Source of the DNA: an uncultured Bacteroidia bacterium
GTDB taxonomy: Bacteria > Bacteroidota > Bacteroidia > Bacteroidales > F082
NCBI GenBank assembly: GCA_902785755.1
Contig: CACZZO010000006.1
Coordinates: 1-64,000, forward strand
DNA length: 64,000 nt
Direction of reading: 5' to 3'
The position numbers and the translations under genes are program-made. Below, piece by piece: positions 52,325-60,740 of the stretch. The notes under the pieces were generated by a model that had not been told where the DNA came from, made no database searches, and saw only the letters and a program-made list of their open reading frames with translations. The first letter of the stretch is position 1. Each line of letters starts with the position of its first letter.

Positions 52325-54492
52325 TTATCAAAGACATAAAAATCAACAACTTCCGCAGTTATTATGGAAGCAATCACCTTTCTTTGTCAAAAGGGCTTAC
52401 TTTGGTAATCGGAGACAACGGTGATGGAAAAACGACCTTGTTTGAAGCGTTGGAATGGCTGTTCGACACAACAGGCGAAAACCGTAAGGATTCGCATATT
52501 TCCGAAAAGCGCAAATCGGAATTGGAGATTGGCGAAAGCGATGAGGTTTCGGTTAGCATCACCTTTGAACACGATGGCGAGAAAGAGATTGAGAAAAGAT
52601 TCACTTTTGAGAGATTATCCGAAAATAACATTCGCACAAAGGATTTTAAGTTTGTCGGTTATTTCATTGATGGTGCAGAACGACATTCCATTTCTGGAGA
52701 CAGGTTGCTGAATATGTGTTTTGAGCCAGTCATCCGCAAATATTGTTTGTTCAAAGGCGAAAACGAACTCAATGTTTTCGATAACGAAACTGCTTTGCAA
52801 ACATTGGTCGATACCTTTTCTGGAATCAAGGATTTTGACAAATTGGTTGAATTGACATCAAGTTTCGAGCAGAAATCAGCCAATGCCGCAAACCGTGAAT
52901 TGCAAAACGACAAGAAAGTATCAAAGCAGGCAAAAGAATTGAATACACAACTGAATGATGTTACAAACGACATTCAGAGCATCAAGACAGAATTGACCCA
53001 AAAAAGGATTTCAATTTCTGATTTCGCAGCCAAGTTGGAAGCATTGGAAAAGAACCAAGAAACTTCTGAACGCTATCAAGCTATCAAAGAACGAATTAAA
53101 GGGCTGAAAGACAAACGCGCCAAGTTAGGTGCTTTGTCATCGTGCGACTATAGCACTAACTTGTTGGACGAATATTGGATTTTGCGTTCTTTCCCTGCAA
53201 TCATAAAAGAGTATTCGAAAAAAGTGTCTGCTTTGAGCAAGGAAAAACGAAGACTTGACAAACAGGAAACGGAACGCCGTGCGAAAGAGGCTGGAGAACG
53301 CGAGGCTATCTTAAAAATCCAAAAACTTGCCAACGATGCCGTTCCTTTGCCGTGGAATTTGCCCGATGAGGCGACAATGAAAGAAATGATTGACGATGAA
53401 ATCTGCAAAGTCTGCGGTCGCCCTGCTCCAAAAGGTTCAGAGGCATACGAGTTTATGTGCAATAAAATGAATGAATATCTTGCCCATATAGCAGCAGAGG
53501 CCAATAAAAACTCAAGTAAAGAAGTTGACGAAAAGCCACTGTTCCCCAATTCATTCATAGATGAGTTGCACTCTCGCCAAATCAAATTAAGTGGCGACAC
53601 AGAGCAAGAGATTTCAAAAATTGCCACCACTATTTCTGACCGTTTGGAATTCATCACCAAAAGGAAAACCGAATTGGCTGAAGTCGAAAAACAGTTGCAA
53701 GAGTTGGAAACGGATCAGAACGATTTGCTGATGCAATCGGGGTTAAGCGCAGAACTGCTTGACAAAAGCATATCCGATTTGAGAGGCTTCTTTGACGCTA
53801 AAAGCCGTGCCGAAAGCCGTGTTTCTGAATTGGAAACAACATTGAAATTCAAGGAGAGTGCAAAGGCAGAAATTCAAGAAAAACTGTCGCAACTTGAGCC
53901 CACAAGTTCAATGACACAGGTTTATCAGCGTGTTCACACCGCATTTGAACGAATAACCAAAGCATTCGCAAACGCAAAAGAGCAAAACATCAACAATTTC
54001 CTGCAAATGCTTGAAACTGAATCGAACAAATATTTGCAGAAGTTGAACAAAAATGACTTTTTCGGAATAATACGTATTCGGAAAACCATTAACAATTCGG
54101 CGCGTATTGAACTGTACAGCGACAACGGAACACGCATTGAGAATCCAAACGGTGCCTTGAAGACAACAATGTATATGTCGGTGCTGTTCGCTATCTCACG
54201 AATCACTACCTTGAAACGTGAACAGGATTATCCATTGATTTTTGACGCACCGACTTCTTCATTCGGAGGTTTCAAAGAAGATACTTTCTACAACGTGATA
54301 GATACCATTGACAAGCAATGCGTCATCGTTACGAAAGACTTGCTCAACATCGACAAAGCAACAGGACAAAAGGCATTGGATTTCGATACAATCAACAAAC
54401 TTTCCTGCTCTGTTTACAGGATTGAGAAAGTCGAACCGTTCAATGACAAGGACTTGTCAACCATTCAAACAGTTGTTAAACCAATAAGATAA
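52321..54492 (+). CDS. DndD/Rad50-like SMC-type ATPase
   Basis: 723 residues. It starts IKDIKINNFRSYYGSNHLSL and has Walker A GDNGDGKTT at 31-39, the classic AAA_23 start. A long coiled coil is interrupted by a hook CKVCGRPAP (CxxC, about 361-364), as in Rad50. The C-terminal lobe has MYMSVLFAISRIT and LIFDAPTSSFGGF (Walker B/D-loop). DndD is the ATPase of phosphorothioation systems; the same build is used by other DNA-end-processing complexes. Confidence 0.85.
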   Translation: MIIKDIKINNFRSYYGSNHLSLSKGLTLVIGDNGDGKTTLFEALEWLFDTTGENRKDSHISEKRKSELEIGESDEVSVSITFEHDGEKEIEKRFTFERLSENNIRTKDFKFVGYFIDGAERHSISGDRLLNMCFEPVIRKYCLFKGENELNVFDNETALQTLVDTFSGIKDFDKLVELTSSFEQKSANAANRELQNDKKVSKQAKELNTQLNDVTNDIQSIKTELTQKRISISDFAAKLEALEKNQETSERYQAIKERIKGLKDKRAKLGALSSCDYSTNLLDEYWILRSFPAIIKEYSKKVSALSKEKRRLDKQETERRAKEAGEREAILKIQKLANDAVPLPWNLPDEATMKEMIDDEICKVCGRPAPKGSEAYEFMCNKMNEYLAHIAAEANKNSSKEVDEKPLFPNSFIDELHSRQIKLSGDTEQEISKIATTISDRLEFITKRKTELAEVEKQLQELETDQNDLLMQSGLSAELLDKSISDLRGFFDAKSRAESRVSELETTLKFKESAKAEIQEKLSQLEPTSSMTQVYQRVHTAFERITKAFANAKEQNINNFLQMLETESNKYLQKLNKNDFFGIIRIRKTINNSARIELYSDNGTRIENPNGALKTTMYMSVLFAISRITTLKREQDYPLIFDAPTSSFGGFKEDTFYNVIDTIDKQCVIVTKDLLNIDKATGQKALDFDTINKLSCSVYRIEKVEPFNDKDLSTIQTVVKPIR

Positions 54493-54498
54493 TGAACT

Positions 54499-55074
54499 AT
54501 GGCAGCGGAAAAGATATATGATTTGTGGGCAAGCCGGAACCCACAATGGGAAAAGAGATACGAGGACAATATCATCAAGAATTTTTGCGATTACGGGCGC
54601 GGTGCAACTTCTCTACGCGAGGATAGAGGAAAGGTATTTGGAGGCGGTTATGAAGTTTTCATTGTAGCCTTTTTTATTGGGCTTTATTTCAACCAAAAGA
54701 GGCCGCTCATTGAAGACACGCAAAAACGCAAGACTTTTGGCCAGCCCATCCAATACTGGGGCAATTTGGATTCTGTCAAAGGACGGAAAGCCTACCCGAA
54801 ACTTCGCGAGTACATTTTCACCGCACTTGTTGCCCGCACTGACATTGATTTCATCGCTTTGGAAAAAGGCGAAATGACTTCACGCAAGGCGGTTGATATG
54901 CTGATGCAGACTATGGAAGAATACGCCAATTGGGGTTTCCACTTTATGGAAGACAAACTCACCGACGACCCCAGTTATTTCTTCCGCGAGACAGCGTTTC
55001 TGGAAGTGTTTTTGGCTTTTGATACAGGTTTCGATAATGATGGTGGCGAAGAGGAACCTGAATCGTTGGATTAG
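54499..55074 (+). CDS. Unknown 191-residue protein ending the island
   Basis: Starts MAAEKIYDLWASRNPQWEKR six bases after the DndD-like stop. Distinctive segments are NFCDYGRGATSLREDRGKVF, VFIVAFFIGLYFNQKRPL and MTSRKAVDMLMQTMEEYANW. I do not recognise the family. It is not the about 110-residue DndE. The close spacing suggests it works with the DndD-like ATPase. Confidence 0.72.
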   Translation: MAAEKIYDLWASRNPQWEKRYEDNIIKNFCDYGRGATSLREDRGKVFGGGYEVFIVAFFIGLYFNQKRPLIEDTQKRKTFGQPIQYWGNLDSVKGRKAYPKLREYIFTALVARTDIDFIALEKGEMTSRKAVDMLMQTMEEYANWGFHFMEDKLTDDPSYFFRETAFLEVFLAFDTGFDNDGGEEEPESLD

Positions 55075-55095
55075 TTGGTTCTTGCTATTGCCGTT

Positions 55096-55995
55096 TCAAA
55101 TCACTTGTCCCATAAGCAACGCCTTGTCCAATCCCATCTTGCTGAAGGCAAAAAGTTTTCGTCCCAGGTCCTTGAGCGATGCGCCTATGTGATAGACATG
55201 ATTGTCGATGATAAGGAAGCGGTCGTGTACTCGTGTGCGTGTGGTTCGTAGTTCGGTTTTGCGGCCAGTCTGCATGAGGCAATCGGACTGCAATACCAAC
55301 AGGGCAGGGGTGATTCGTTCCACAAAAATGGTCGCCTCCACGTTGGCGTTTCGACATTCAAGGATGTCAAAGTCAGAAGCGTCGATGTAATTGTCGATGA
55401 GGATGACCTCCTGCTGCGCCGTCTTTATCAAGTTTTCTGCAAACAGGCGTGCGTCAAGGACTTGGCCCTCAAACAGCACGCCCTCCACGGGCGGCAGGTT
55501 GGTACGGATGAAGAAGTCTATCTTTTCAGAATGGAGATCGGTTTTTTCTTCCAATAGTCGAATCCTTTTGTTTTGCTCCTCAATACGTGTGTCCAACTGC
55601 ATTTGAAAAGCTTGTAGTTGCTGCCTGACAGCATATCCACGGAGCAGGTATTCTTTCAAAACTTGATTTGCCCATCGGCGGAAAGCTGTTGCATTGATGC
55701 TGTTCACGCGATAACCAACAGACAGGATGACATCAAGGTTATAGAACTTCGTGGAGTACATCTGTCTTCCGTCGTTACCCATAAGTTCCAAAATGGAACA
55801 TGTGCCACTTTCGTCAAGTTCGCCGCTGGAGTAGATGTTCTTCAGGTGCTTTGTGATGGCTGGACGCTTTGTCCCGAAGAGGTCTGCGATTTGTTGTTGG
55901 GTGAGCCATACCGAATCCTCTTGTATTCGCACTTCCAGTCTGACCGTTTCGTCTGGCTGATATAAAACAATCTCGTTTTCTTTCATGGTTTCCAT
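55096..55995 (-). CDS. RhuM-family (virulence protein) with PLD-like C-terminus
   Basis: 299 residues. The N-terminal DNA-binding region has VRIQEDSVWLTQQQIADLFG and TKHLKNIYSSGELDESGTC, followed by FYNLDVILSVGYRVNSINAT and FRRWANQVLKEYLLRGYA, typical RhuM. The C-terminus has RVHDRFLIIDNHVYHIGASL, an HxK-less PLD-like domain. RhuM proteins are common in bacterial accessory DNA; function unknown. Its upstream region is shared with the 28269 gene. Confidence 0.87.
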   Translation of the reverse strand: METMKENEIVLYQPDETVRLEVRIQEDSVWLTQQQIADLFGTKRPAITKHLKNIYSSGELDESGTCSILELMGNDGRQMYSTKFYNLDVILSVGYRVNSINATAFRRWANQVLKEYLLRGYAVRQQLQAFQMQLDTRIEEQNKRIRLLEEKTDLHSEKIDFFIRTNLPPVEGVLFEGQVLDARLFAENLIKTAQQEVILIDNYIDASDFDILECRNANVEATIFVERITPALLVLQSDCLMQTGRKTELRTTRTRVHDRFLIIDNHVYHIGASLKDLGRKLFAFSKMGLDKALLMGQVI

Positions 55996-56018
55996 TTTTG
56001 CGCATGATTTATATGGCG

Positions 56019-56093
56019 CAAAGAAACGACATCTGTCAAGACCGAGTCGTTGATTAAACGTTTGTAGTCGAATGTTGTCGTTTGCTGTCGGAT
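56019..56093 (-). promoter_or_regulatory. Shared upstream element, copy B (operator/promoter of the RhuM gene)
   Basis: Read on the reverse strand it begins ATCCGACAGCAAACGACAAC, continues TACAAACGTTTAATCAACG, CTTGACAG, and ends TTTCTTTG (-7-like). The six-base spacing between CTTGACAG and the box is the same as in copy A (28158-28242). Confidence 0.75.
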
Positions 56094-56117
56094 TTATTGT
56101 TGATTATAAGATTAATA

Positions 56118-56195
56118 GAATATAATGTTTGGCTGACGCAGAATCATTTGGCTGAGATTTACGGCACTACAAAAACAACAGTCAACTTCTTTTAA
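56118..56195 (+). pseudogene. Vestige of a second RhuM-type DNA-binding domain
   Basis: On the plus strand this stretch reads EYNVWLTQNHLAEIYGTTK then TTVNFF and a stop, matching VWLTQQQIADLFGTKRPAI of the neighbouring RhuM protein. No start codon or remainder is visible. Confidence 0.65.
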
Positions 56196-56210
56196 ATCCA
56201 AATAATTGCC

Positions 56211-56218
56211 TATCTTTG
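56211..56218 (+). promoter_or_regulatory. -7 box for the tricorn-like gene
   Basis: TATCTTTG followed by CAAAC, 38 bp before the ATG. Confidence 0.75.
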
Positions 56219-56256
56219 CAAACAATAAGATGGAATAACAAAAAATCTATAACCCT

Positions 56257-59200
56257 ATGAAAAAGATACTGTTAACTCTCGTTTTGGCGGCAAGCCTGAA
56301 CCTTTCCGCCCAGCCTCTGTGGCTGCGTCACAATGTGATTTCGCCCAATGGCGACAAGATTGCCTTTACTTACAAAGGCGATGTGTATGTGGTGAACGCC
56401 TCGGGCGGCAAAGCCCTGCAAATCACCACAAATGCCGCTTACGACTCGGAACCGGTTTGGTCGCCCGACGGCAAGCAAATCGCCTTCGCCTCCGACCGCA
56501 ACGGCAATTTCGATGTGTATTTGGTTTCTGCCGAAGGCGGTGTGCCTCAACGCATTACGACCAACTCGGCTACCGAGATGCCTTTGGCTTTCTCTCCCGA
56601 CGGGAAGGAAATCTATTTCTCTGCCCAAGTGATGAAAGGGGCTGAGAATGTGCAGTTTGCCTCGGGCTGGATTACCGAACTCTACAAGGTGAGCACCGAA
56701 GGCGGTCGGCCCGAGCAGGTAGTGGCCGTGCCGGTGTGCAGCATGTCGTTCGACAAGGACGGCAAGTCGTTCCTCTACTACGACCGCAAGGGCAGCGAGA
56801 ATGTGTGGCGCAAGCACCATGTTTCGTCCGTGGCCCGCGATGTGGTGTATTACAACGCCAAGAAAAAGACCCACACCATCCTCACGACCAATGTCGGCGA
56901 AGACCGCGATCCGCGCTATCTGCCCGGTTATCAGGAAGTTGTTTTCCTGAGCGAGCGCAACAAAGGCAACTTTAACGTGTATAAAGCCCCTGCCAACGAC
57001 CTCGAAAAAGCGGAAAAGGTGACCGATTTCAAGACGCATCCCGTGCGTTTCTTGAGCGTGGCCAACAACGGCTTGTTGTGCTACGGTTACATGGGCGAAA
57101 TCTACACGCAACGCATTGGCAGTGAGCCGCAAAAGGTACACATTGAAATTGTGAACGACCAAGAGCCTGAGCAGTTGGTGAAACAAGATTTCAAGGGCAT
57201 CGGCGACTTTGATTTGAGCGATGACGGCAAACTGATTGCTTTCATTTCGCGCGGCGAAGTCTTTGTGACGGGCGTGGACGAATATGCCACCACCAAGCAA
57301 ATCACGCATACCCCGCAGGCCGAGCGCAACCCCTCGTTTGCAAAGGATGGACGTACCATCGTTTATGCCTCAGAGCGCGACGGCTACTGGAACCTTTATC
57401 AGGCCACCATCGAGCGCAAGGACGACTACAACTTTGCTTACGCCACTTTAATTAAAGAAGAGCCTCTGTTCGGCAACGACGGCATTGAGCGCATTGCTCC
57501 GACTTATTCGCCCGATGGCAAGGAAATCGCCTTTATTGAGAATCGCAACATTTTGAAAGTCTATAACATAGCCTCGAAGGAAGTGCGCCAAATCACCGAT
57601 GGAAGCCAACATTACGACACGGATGATTATGGCTTCTCTTATCAATGGTCGCCCGACGGACAATGGTTTGCCTTGACGCTGATTTCGCACATGCGCGACC
57701 CCTATTCCGACATCGGCATCGTGAAGGCTGACGGCTCGAAGACGATTTACAACATCACCGAGAGTGCCTATATCGACGGCAGTCCGCAATGGGCGATGGA
57801 TGGCAATGCAATCATTTATCGTTCAAACCGTTACGGTATGCGTTCCCATGCCTCTTGGGGCAGCCAAAACGACGCTTTCATTGCTTTCCTGAACCAAGAT
57901 GCCTACGACAAATTCCGCCTAAGCAAAGAGGAATATGCCTTGCTGAAGGAAACCGAAAAGGGCAAGAAGGACGATAAGAAAGACGAGCCGAAGGAAGAGA
58001 AGAAGAATGACAAAAAAGGCAAAAAGGACGATAAGAAAAACGGCTCTTCGACAAGCTCAGAGACCTCAAAAGATGACAAAACCAAGGAAACCAAGAAGAT
58101 AGAGGTGGATTTGGAACATTTGCAAGACCGCATTATCCGTCTCACGCCTATGTCGTCGGGATTGAGCGGCATGGCACTTTCCGCCGATGGCGAGAAGTTC
58201 TATTTCATGGCCTCGTTTGAGAAGGGCTACGACCTTTGGGAACTCGACGTGCGCGAAAAGTCGATGAAGATTTTGAAGAAAATGGGGCAAGGCGGCGCAC
58301 AACTGCGCATGAAAGGCGACAACATCTTTGTGCTTTCGGGTGGCAACCTGCAAAAGGTGGACAAGGGAGGCAAGTCGACTTCGATTAAATATGATGCCAC
58401 AATGCAGCTCGACCTTGCGGAGGAACGCGAATATATGTTCAACCATGTTTTCCTACAAACCGAGAAACGTTTCTTCATGAAGGACAAGAACGGCGTGGAT
58501 TTGCCAATGATGAAGACAGCCTACCAGCCTTTCCTTCAGCACATTAACAACAATTATGACTTCTCCGAGATGCTGAGTGAGATTTTGGGCGAATTGAATG
58601 TGTCGCACACGGGTTCGGGCTATCGTCCTTCGGGTCGTGGTGGCGATGCCACGGCTGAGTTTGGCGTGATTCTCGACCTCGATTATAAGGGCGACGGCCT
58701 CAAAATCGCTGAGGTGGTGGAAGGTAGCCCCTTCGACAAGAAAAACTCCAAGGTGAAAGCTGGTTGCATTATCGAAAAGATTGACGGCGTGGAGATTACG
58801 AAGGATATGGACTATTACCCGCTGCTCAACAACAAGCGCGACAAAACCGTTTTGGTGACCATCAAGGACGGAGGCAAGACTTGGGACGAGACCGTGAAAC
58901 CCATCAGCCACGGCGCGATGAACGAACTGCTCTACAACCGTTGGGTGAAGCACAACGAGGAAACGGTGAAGAAACTTTCAAAAGGTCGCCTCGGCTACGT
59001 CCACATCCGCAGTATGGGCGATGCCAGTTACCGCGACGTGTATTCGCAAATCCTTGGCAAGTACAACCTTTGCGATGGTATTGTCATCGACACGCGCTTC
59101 AACGGCGGTGGTCGCCTGCACGAAGACATCGAAATTCTCTTCAGCGGCGAGAAATACCTTGAACAGGTCATCAACGACAGCGTGGCCTGCGTGATGCCTT

Positions 59201-59559
59201 CGCGACGCTACAACAAGCCCTCGGTGATGATTATCGGCGAGGCCAACTACAGCAACGCGCACGGCACGCCGTGGGTTTACAAGTACAAGAAAATGGGCAC
59301 ACTCGTTGGTATGCCCGTTCCCGGTACTATGTCGAGCGTGACTTGGGAAACCTTGCAAGACCCGTCATTGTATTTCGGCCTGCCTGTCATCGGCTACCGC
59401 ACCGAGCAAGGCAATTGGTTGGAAAACACGCAATTGGAACCTGACGTAAAAGTACGCAACACCCCTGAAAAGATGGCTGCCGGCGTGGATGAGCAATTGG
59501 AAGCCGCCGTGAAGGAACTGATGAAAGAAGTGAAGGCTTTCCATTACTGGGGAAAATAA
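56257..59559 (+). CDS. Tricorn-like S41 serine protease
   Basis: 1100 residues. Signal peptide MKKILLTLVLAASLNLSAQ. Two WD40/PD40-type propellers, with units such as EPVWSPDGKQIAFASDRNGNF and AFSPDGKEIYFSAQ, occupy about 20-560. A lysine/aspartate-rich linker (about 565-615) contains a translated copy of the 16-mer repeat (58046-58060). A PDZ domain near 790-880 and the S41 domain with PVPGTMSSVTWE (serine) close the protein. It degrades peptides in the envelope. Near full length for the family. Confidence 0.9.
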   Translation: MKKILLTLVLAASLNLSAQPLWLRHNVISPNGDKIAFTYKGDVYVVNASGGKALQITTNAAYDSEPVWSPDGKQIAFASDRNGNFDVYLVSAEGGVPQRITTNSATEMPLAFSPDGKEIYFSAQVMKGAENVQFASGWITELYKVSTEGGRPEQVVAVPVCSMSFDKDGKSFLYYDRKGSENVWRKHHVSSVARDVVYYNAKKKTHTILTTNVGEDRDPRYLPGYQEVVFLSERNKGNFNVYKAPANDLEKAEKVTDFKTHPVRFLSVANNGLLCYGYMGEIYTQRIGSEPQKVHIEIVNDQEPEQLVKQDFKGIGDFDLSDDGKLIAFISRGEVFVTGVDEYATTKQITHTPQAERNPSFAKDGRTIVYASERDGYWNLYQATIERKDDYNFAYATLIKEEPLFGNDGIERIAPTYSPDGKEIAFIENRNILKVYNIASKEVRQITDGSQHYDTDDYGFSYQWSPDGQWFALTLISHMRDPYSDIGIVKADGSKTIYNITESAYIDGSPQWAMDGNAIIYRSNRYGMRSHASWGSQNDAFIAFLNQDAYDKFRLSKEEYALLKETEKGKKDDKKDEPKEEKKNDKKGKKDDKKNGSSTSSETSKDDKTKETKKIEVDLEHLQDRIIRLTPMSSGLSGMALSADGEKFYFMASFEKGYDLWELDVREKSMKILKKMGQGGAQLRMKGDNIFVLSGGNLQKVDKGGKSTSIKYDATMQLDLAEEREYMFNHVFLQTEKRFFMKDKNGVDLPMMKTAYQPFLQHINNNYDFSEMLSEILGELNVSHTGSGYRPSGRGGDATAEFGVILDLDYKGDGLKIAEVVEGSPFDKKNSKVKAGCIIEKIDGVEITKDMDYYPLLNNKRDKTVLVTIKDGGKTWDETVKPISHGAMNELLYNRWVKHNEETVKKLSKGRLGYVHIRSMGDASYRDVYSQILGKYNLCDGIVIDTRFNGGGRLHEDIEILFSGEKYLEQVINDSVACVMPSRRYNKPSVMIIGEANYSNAHGTPWVYKYKKMGTLVGMPVPGTMSSVTWETLQDPSLYFGLPVIGYRTEQGNWLENTQLEPDVKVRNTPEKMAAGVDEQLEAAVKELMKEVKAFHYWGK
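58046..58060. repeat. Interspersed 16-mer, copy 4 (inverted, coding)
   Basis: CTTCGACAAGCTCAG within the charged linker of the tricorn-like gene, translated as SSTSSE. Confidence 0.7.
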
Positions 59560-59560
59560 C

Positions 59561-59616
59561 TATGGCTTATTGCTTATGGCCAATGGCTGACCCACGGTAA
59601 GGGCAAGCCATTGGCC
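59561..59616. repeat. ATGGCTTATGGCC-type palindromic spacer element, copy 2
   Basis: Begins CTATGGCTTATTGCTTATGGCC. Its inner arms GGCCAATGGCT (59578-59588) and AGCCATTGGCC (59606-59616) pair perfectly over 11 bp. It follows the tricorn-like stop directly, as the first copy follows rpsB. Confidence 0.7.
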
Positions 59617-59675
59617 ATTCGCATAGGCAACAATTAGCACGATTTTTGCGTTAATAGAGGGAAAATGCTTCTATT

Positions 59676-60737
59676 ATGCGCAACATTTGGCTGTTTGTAT
59701 TGCTATTGCTGGTTTCCAATCTGACTTATTCCCAATGGGTTGCGTTGGATGAAGGTGAATATTTGATTCATCGTGTTTGGATGTACAATGATACGGCAAG
59801 GGTGTGTGAAACCAAAGTTGCGGAAGAATTGTACGATTATTATCAGAAGGAACGAGACCATTATTTTTATCGTTATGAAATGGAGGGGAAACAAATCGGA
59901 GACAATCGTGAAAGCTTTGTTTTTTCCGAGCAGGGCAAGCCGGTTGTAAGGGATTTGGCGAGGAAGTTGGAAGCCATAGCAAGATCTGAAACTGATAAGG
60001 TTGAGGTCGCGCTCTCTTATGTTCAGTCATTGCCTTATTCGTATGATTCTATATCGAAAGGAAAGGATGAGTATGTCCGCTATCCTATTGAGACTCTTGT
60101 AGATGGCTGCGGAGATTGTGAGGATAAATCGGTGTTGTTGGCTGCAATTTTGCATGAAATGAACATTGATTTTGTGCTGTTGATGGCACCAAACCACATG
60201 GCCGTCGGGGTGAATTGTGAGCCTCATTATGACGCGACAGGTTTTATGTTCAATGGAAAGAAATACTATTATGCGGAAACAACTGAGATTGATTTTAAGA
60301 TTGGGCAAGTTCCCGATAATGTCGCTTTGGCTCGAATTGAAGTCTTGCCCTGCGATGCCGCTCCAGTGTTGATTGTTAAGGATGTGCGTTTTGAATCCCA
60401 GCCAGCCTTGCTTTTTGAGAAGGCTCCATGTGTTTTGGAAATGGTTTTGCAGAATCTTGGGCCAAGCAGGATTACAGGATTGCAGATTCATGTGGCATTG
60501 GTGACAAAAAGCAGACGAGGTGAACGAGTTTTGGCCGAAGAGTATAAGGAATTAGCCGATTTGCCTGAATGTAAGCAACGCTCAGAACAGATTTCTTTCA
60601 AGAGTTTGATTAAGGAAAACTGTGTGCTTCGGGTCGAACTCACTGGTGACAATATTGCTACGCAACACTTTGAATATGAGATGAATTATAGCCAAACAAC
60701 TATTGAAAACAAGTCTGGCTGTTTCAAAAACCGTTAA
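59676..60737 (+). CDS. Transglutaminase-like exported protein
   Basis: 353 residues. Signal peptide MRNIWLFVLLLLVSNLTYSQ. The transglutaminase core has VDGCGDCEDKSVLLAAIL (catalytic Cys148 in GDCEDK) and LMAPNHMAVGVN (His), then YYYAETTE for the third residue. The C-terminal part (about 230-340) looks like a CARDB-type beta domain. It could be a peptidase or amidase of the envelope. Lies convergent with the next gene with only a 3-base gap. Confidence 0.82.
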   Translation: MRNIWLFVLLLLVSNLTYSQWVALDEGEYLIHRVWMYNDTARVCETKVAEELYDYYQKERDHYFYRYEMEGKQIGDNRESFVFSEQGKPVVRDLARKLEAIARSETDKVEVALSYVQSLPYSYDSISKGKDEYVRYPIETLVDGCGDCEDKSVLLAAILHEMNIDFVLLMAPNHMAVGVNCEPHYDATGFMFNGKKYYYAETTEIDFKIGQVPDNVALARIEVLPCDAAPVLIVKDVRFESQPALLFEKAPCVLEMVLQNLGPSRITGLQIHVALVTKSRRGERVLAEEYKELADLPECKQRSEQISFKSLIKENCVLRVELTGDNIATQHFEYEMNYSQTTIENKSGCFKNR

Positions 60738-60740
60738 GAA

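Noticed and set aside
54499..55074. DndE as the last gene of the island
   Set aside because: Too long (191 against about 110 residues) and lacks the DndE sequence pattern I know.
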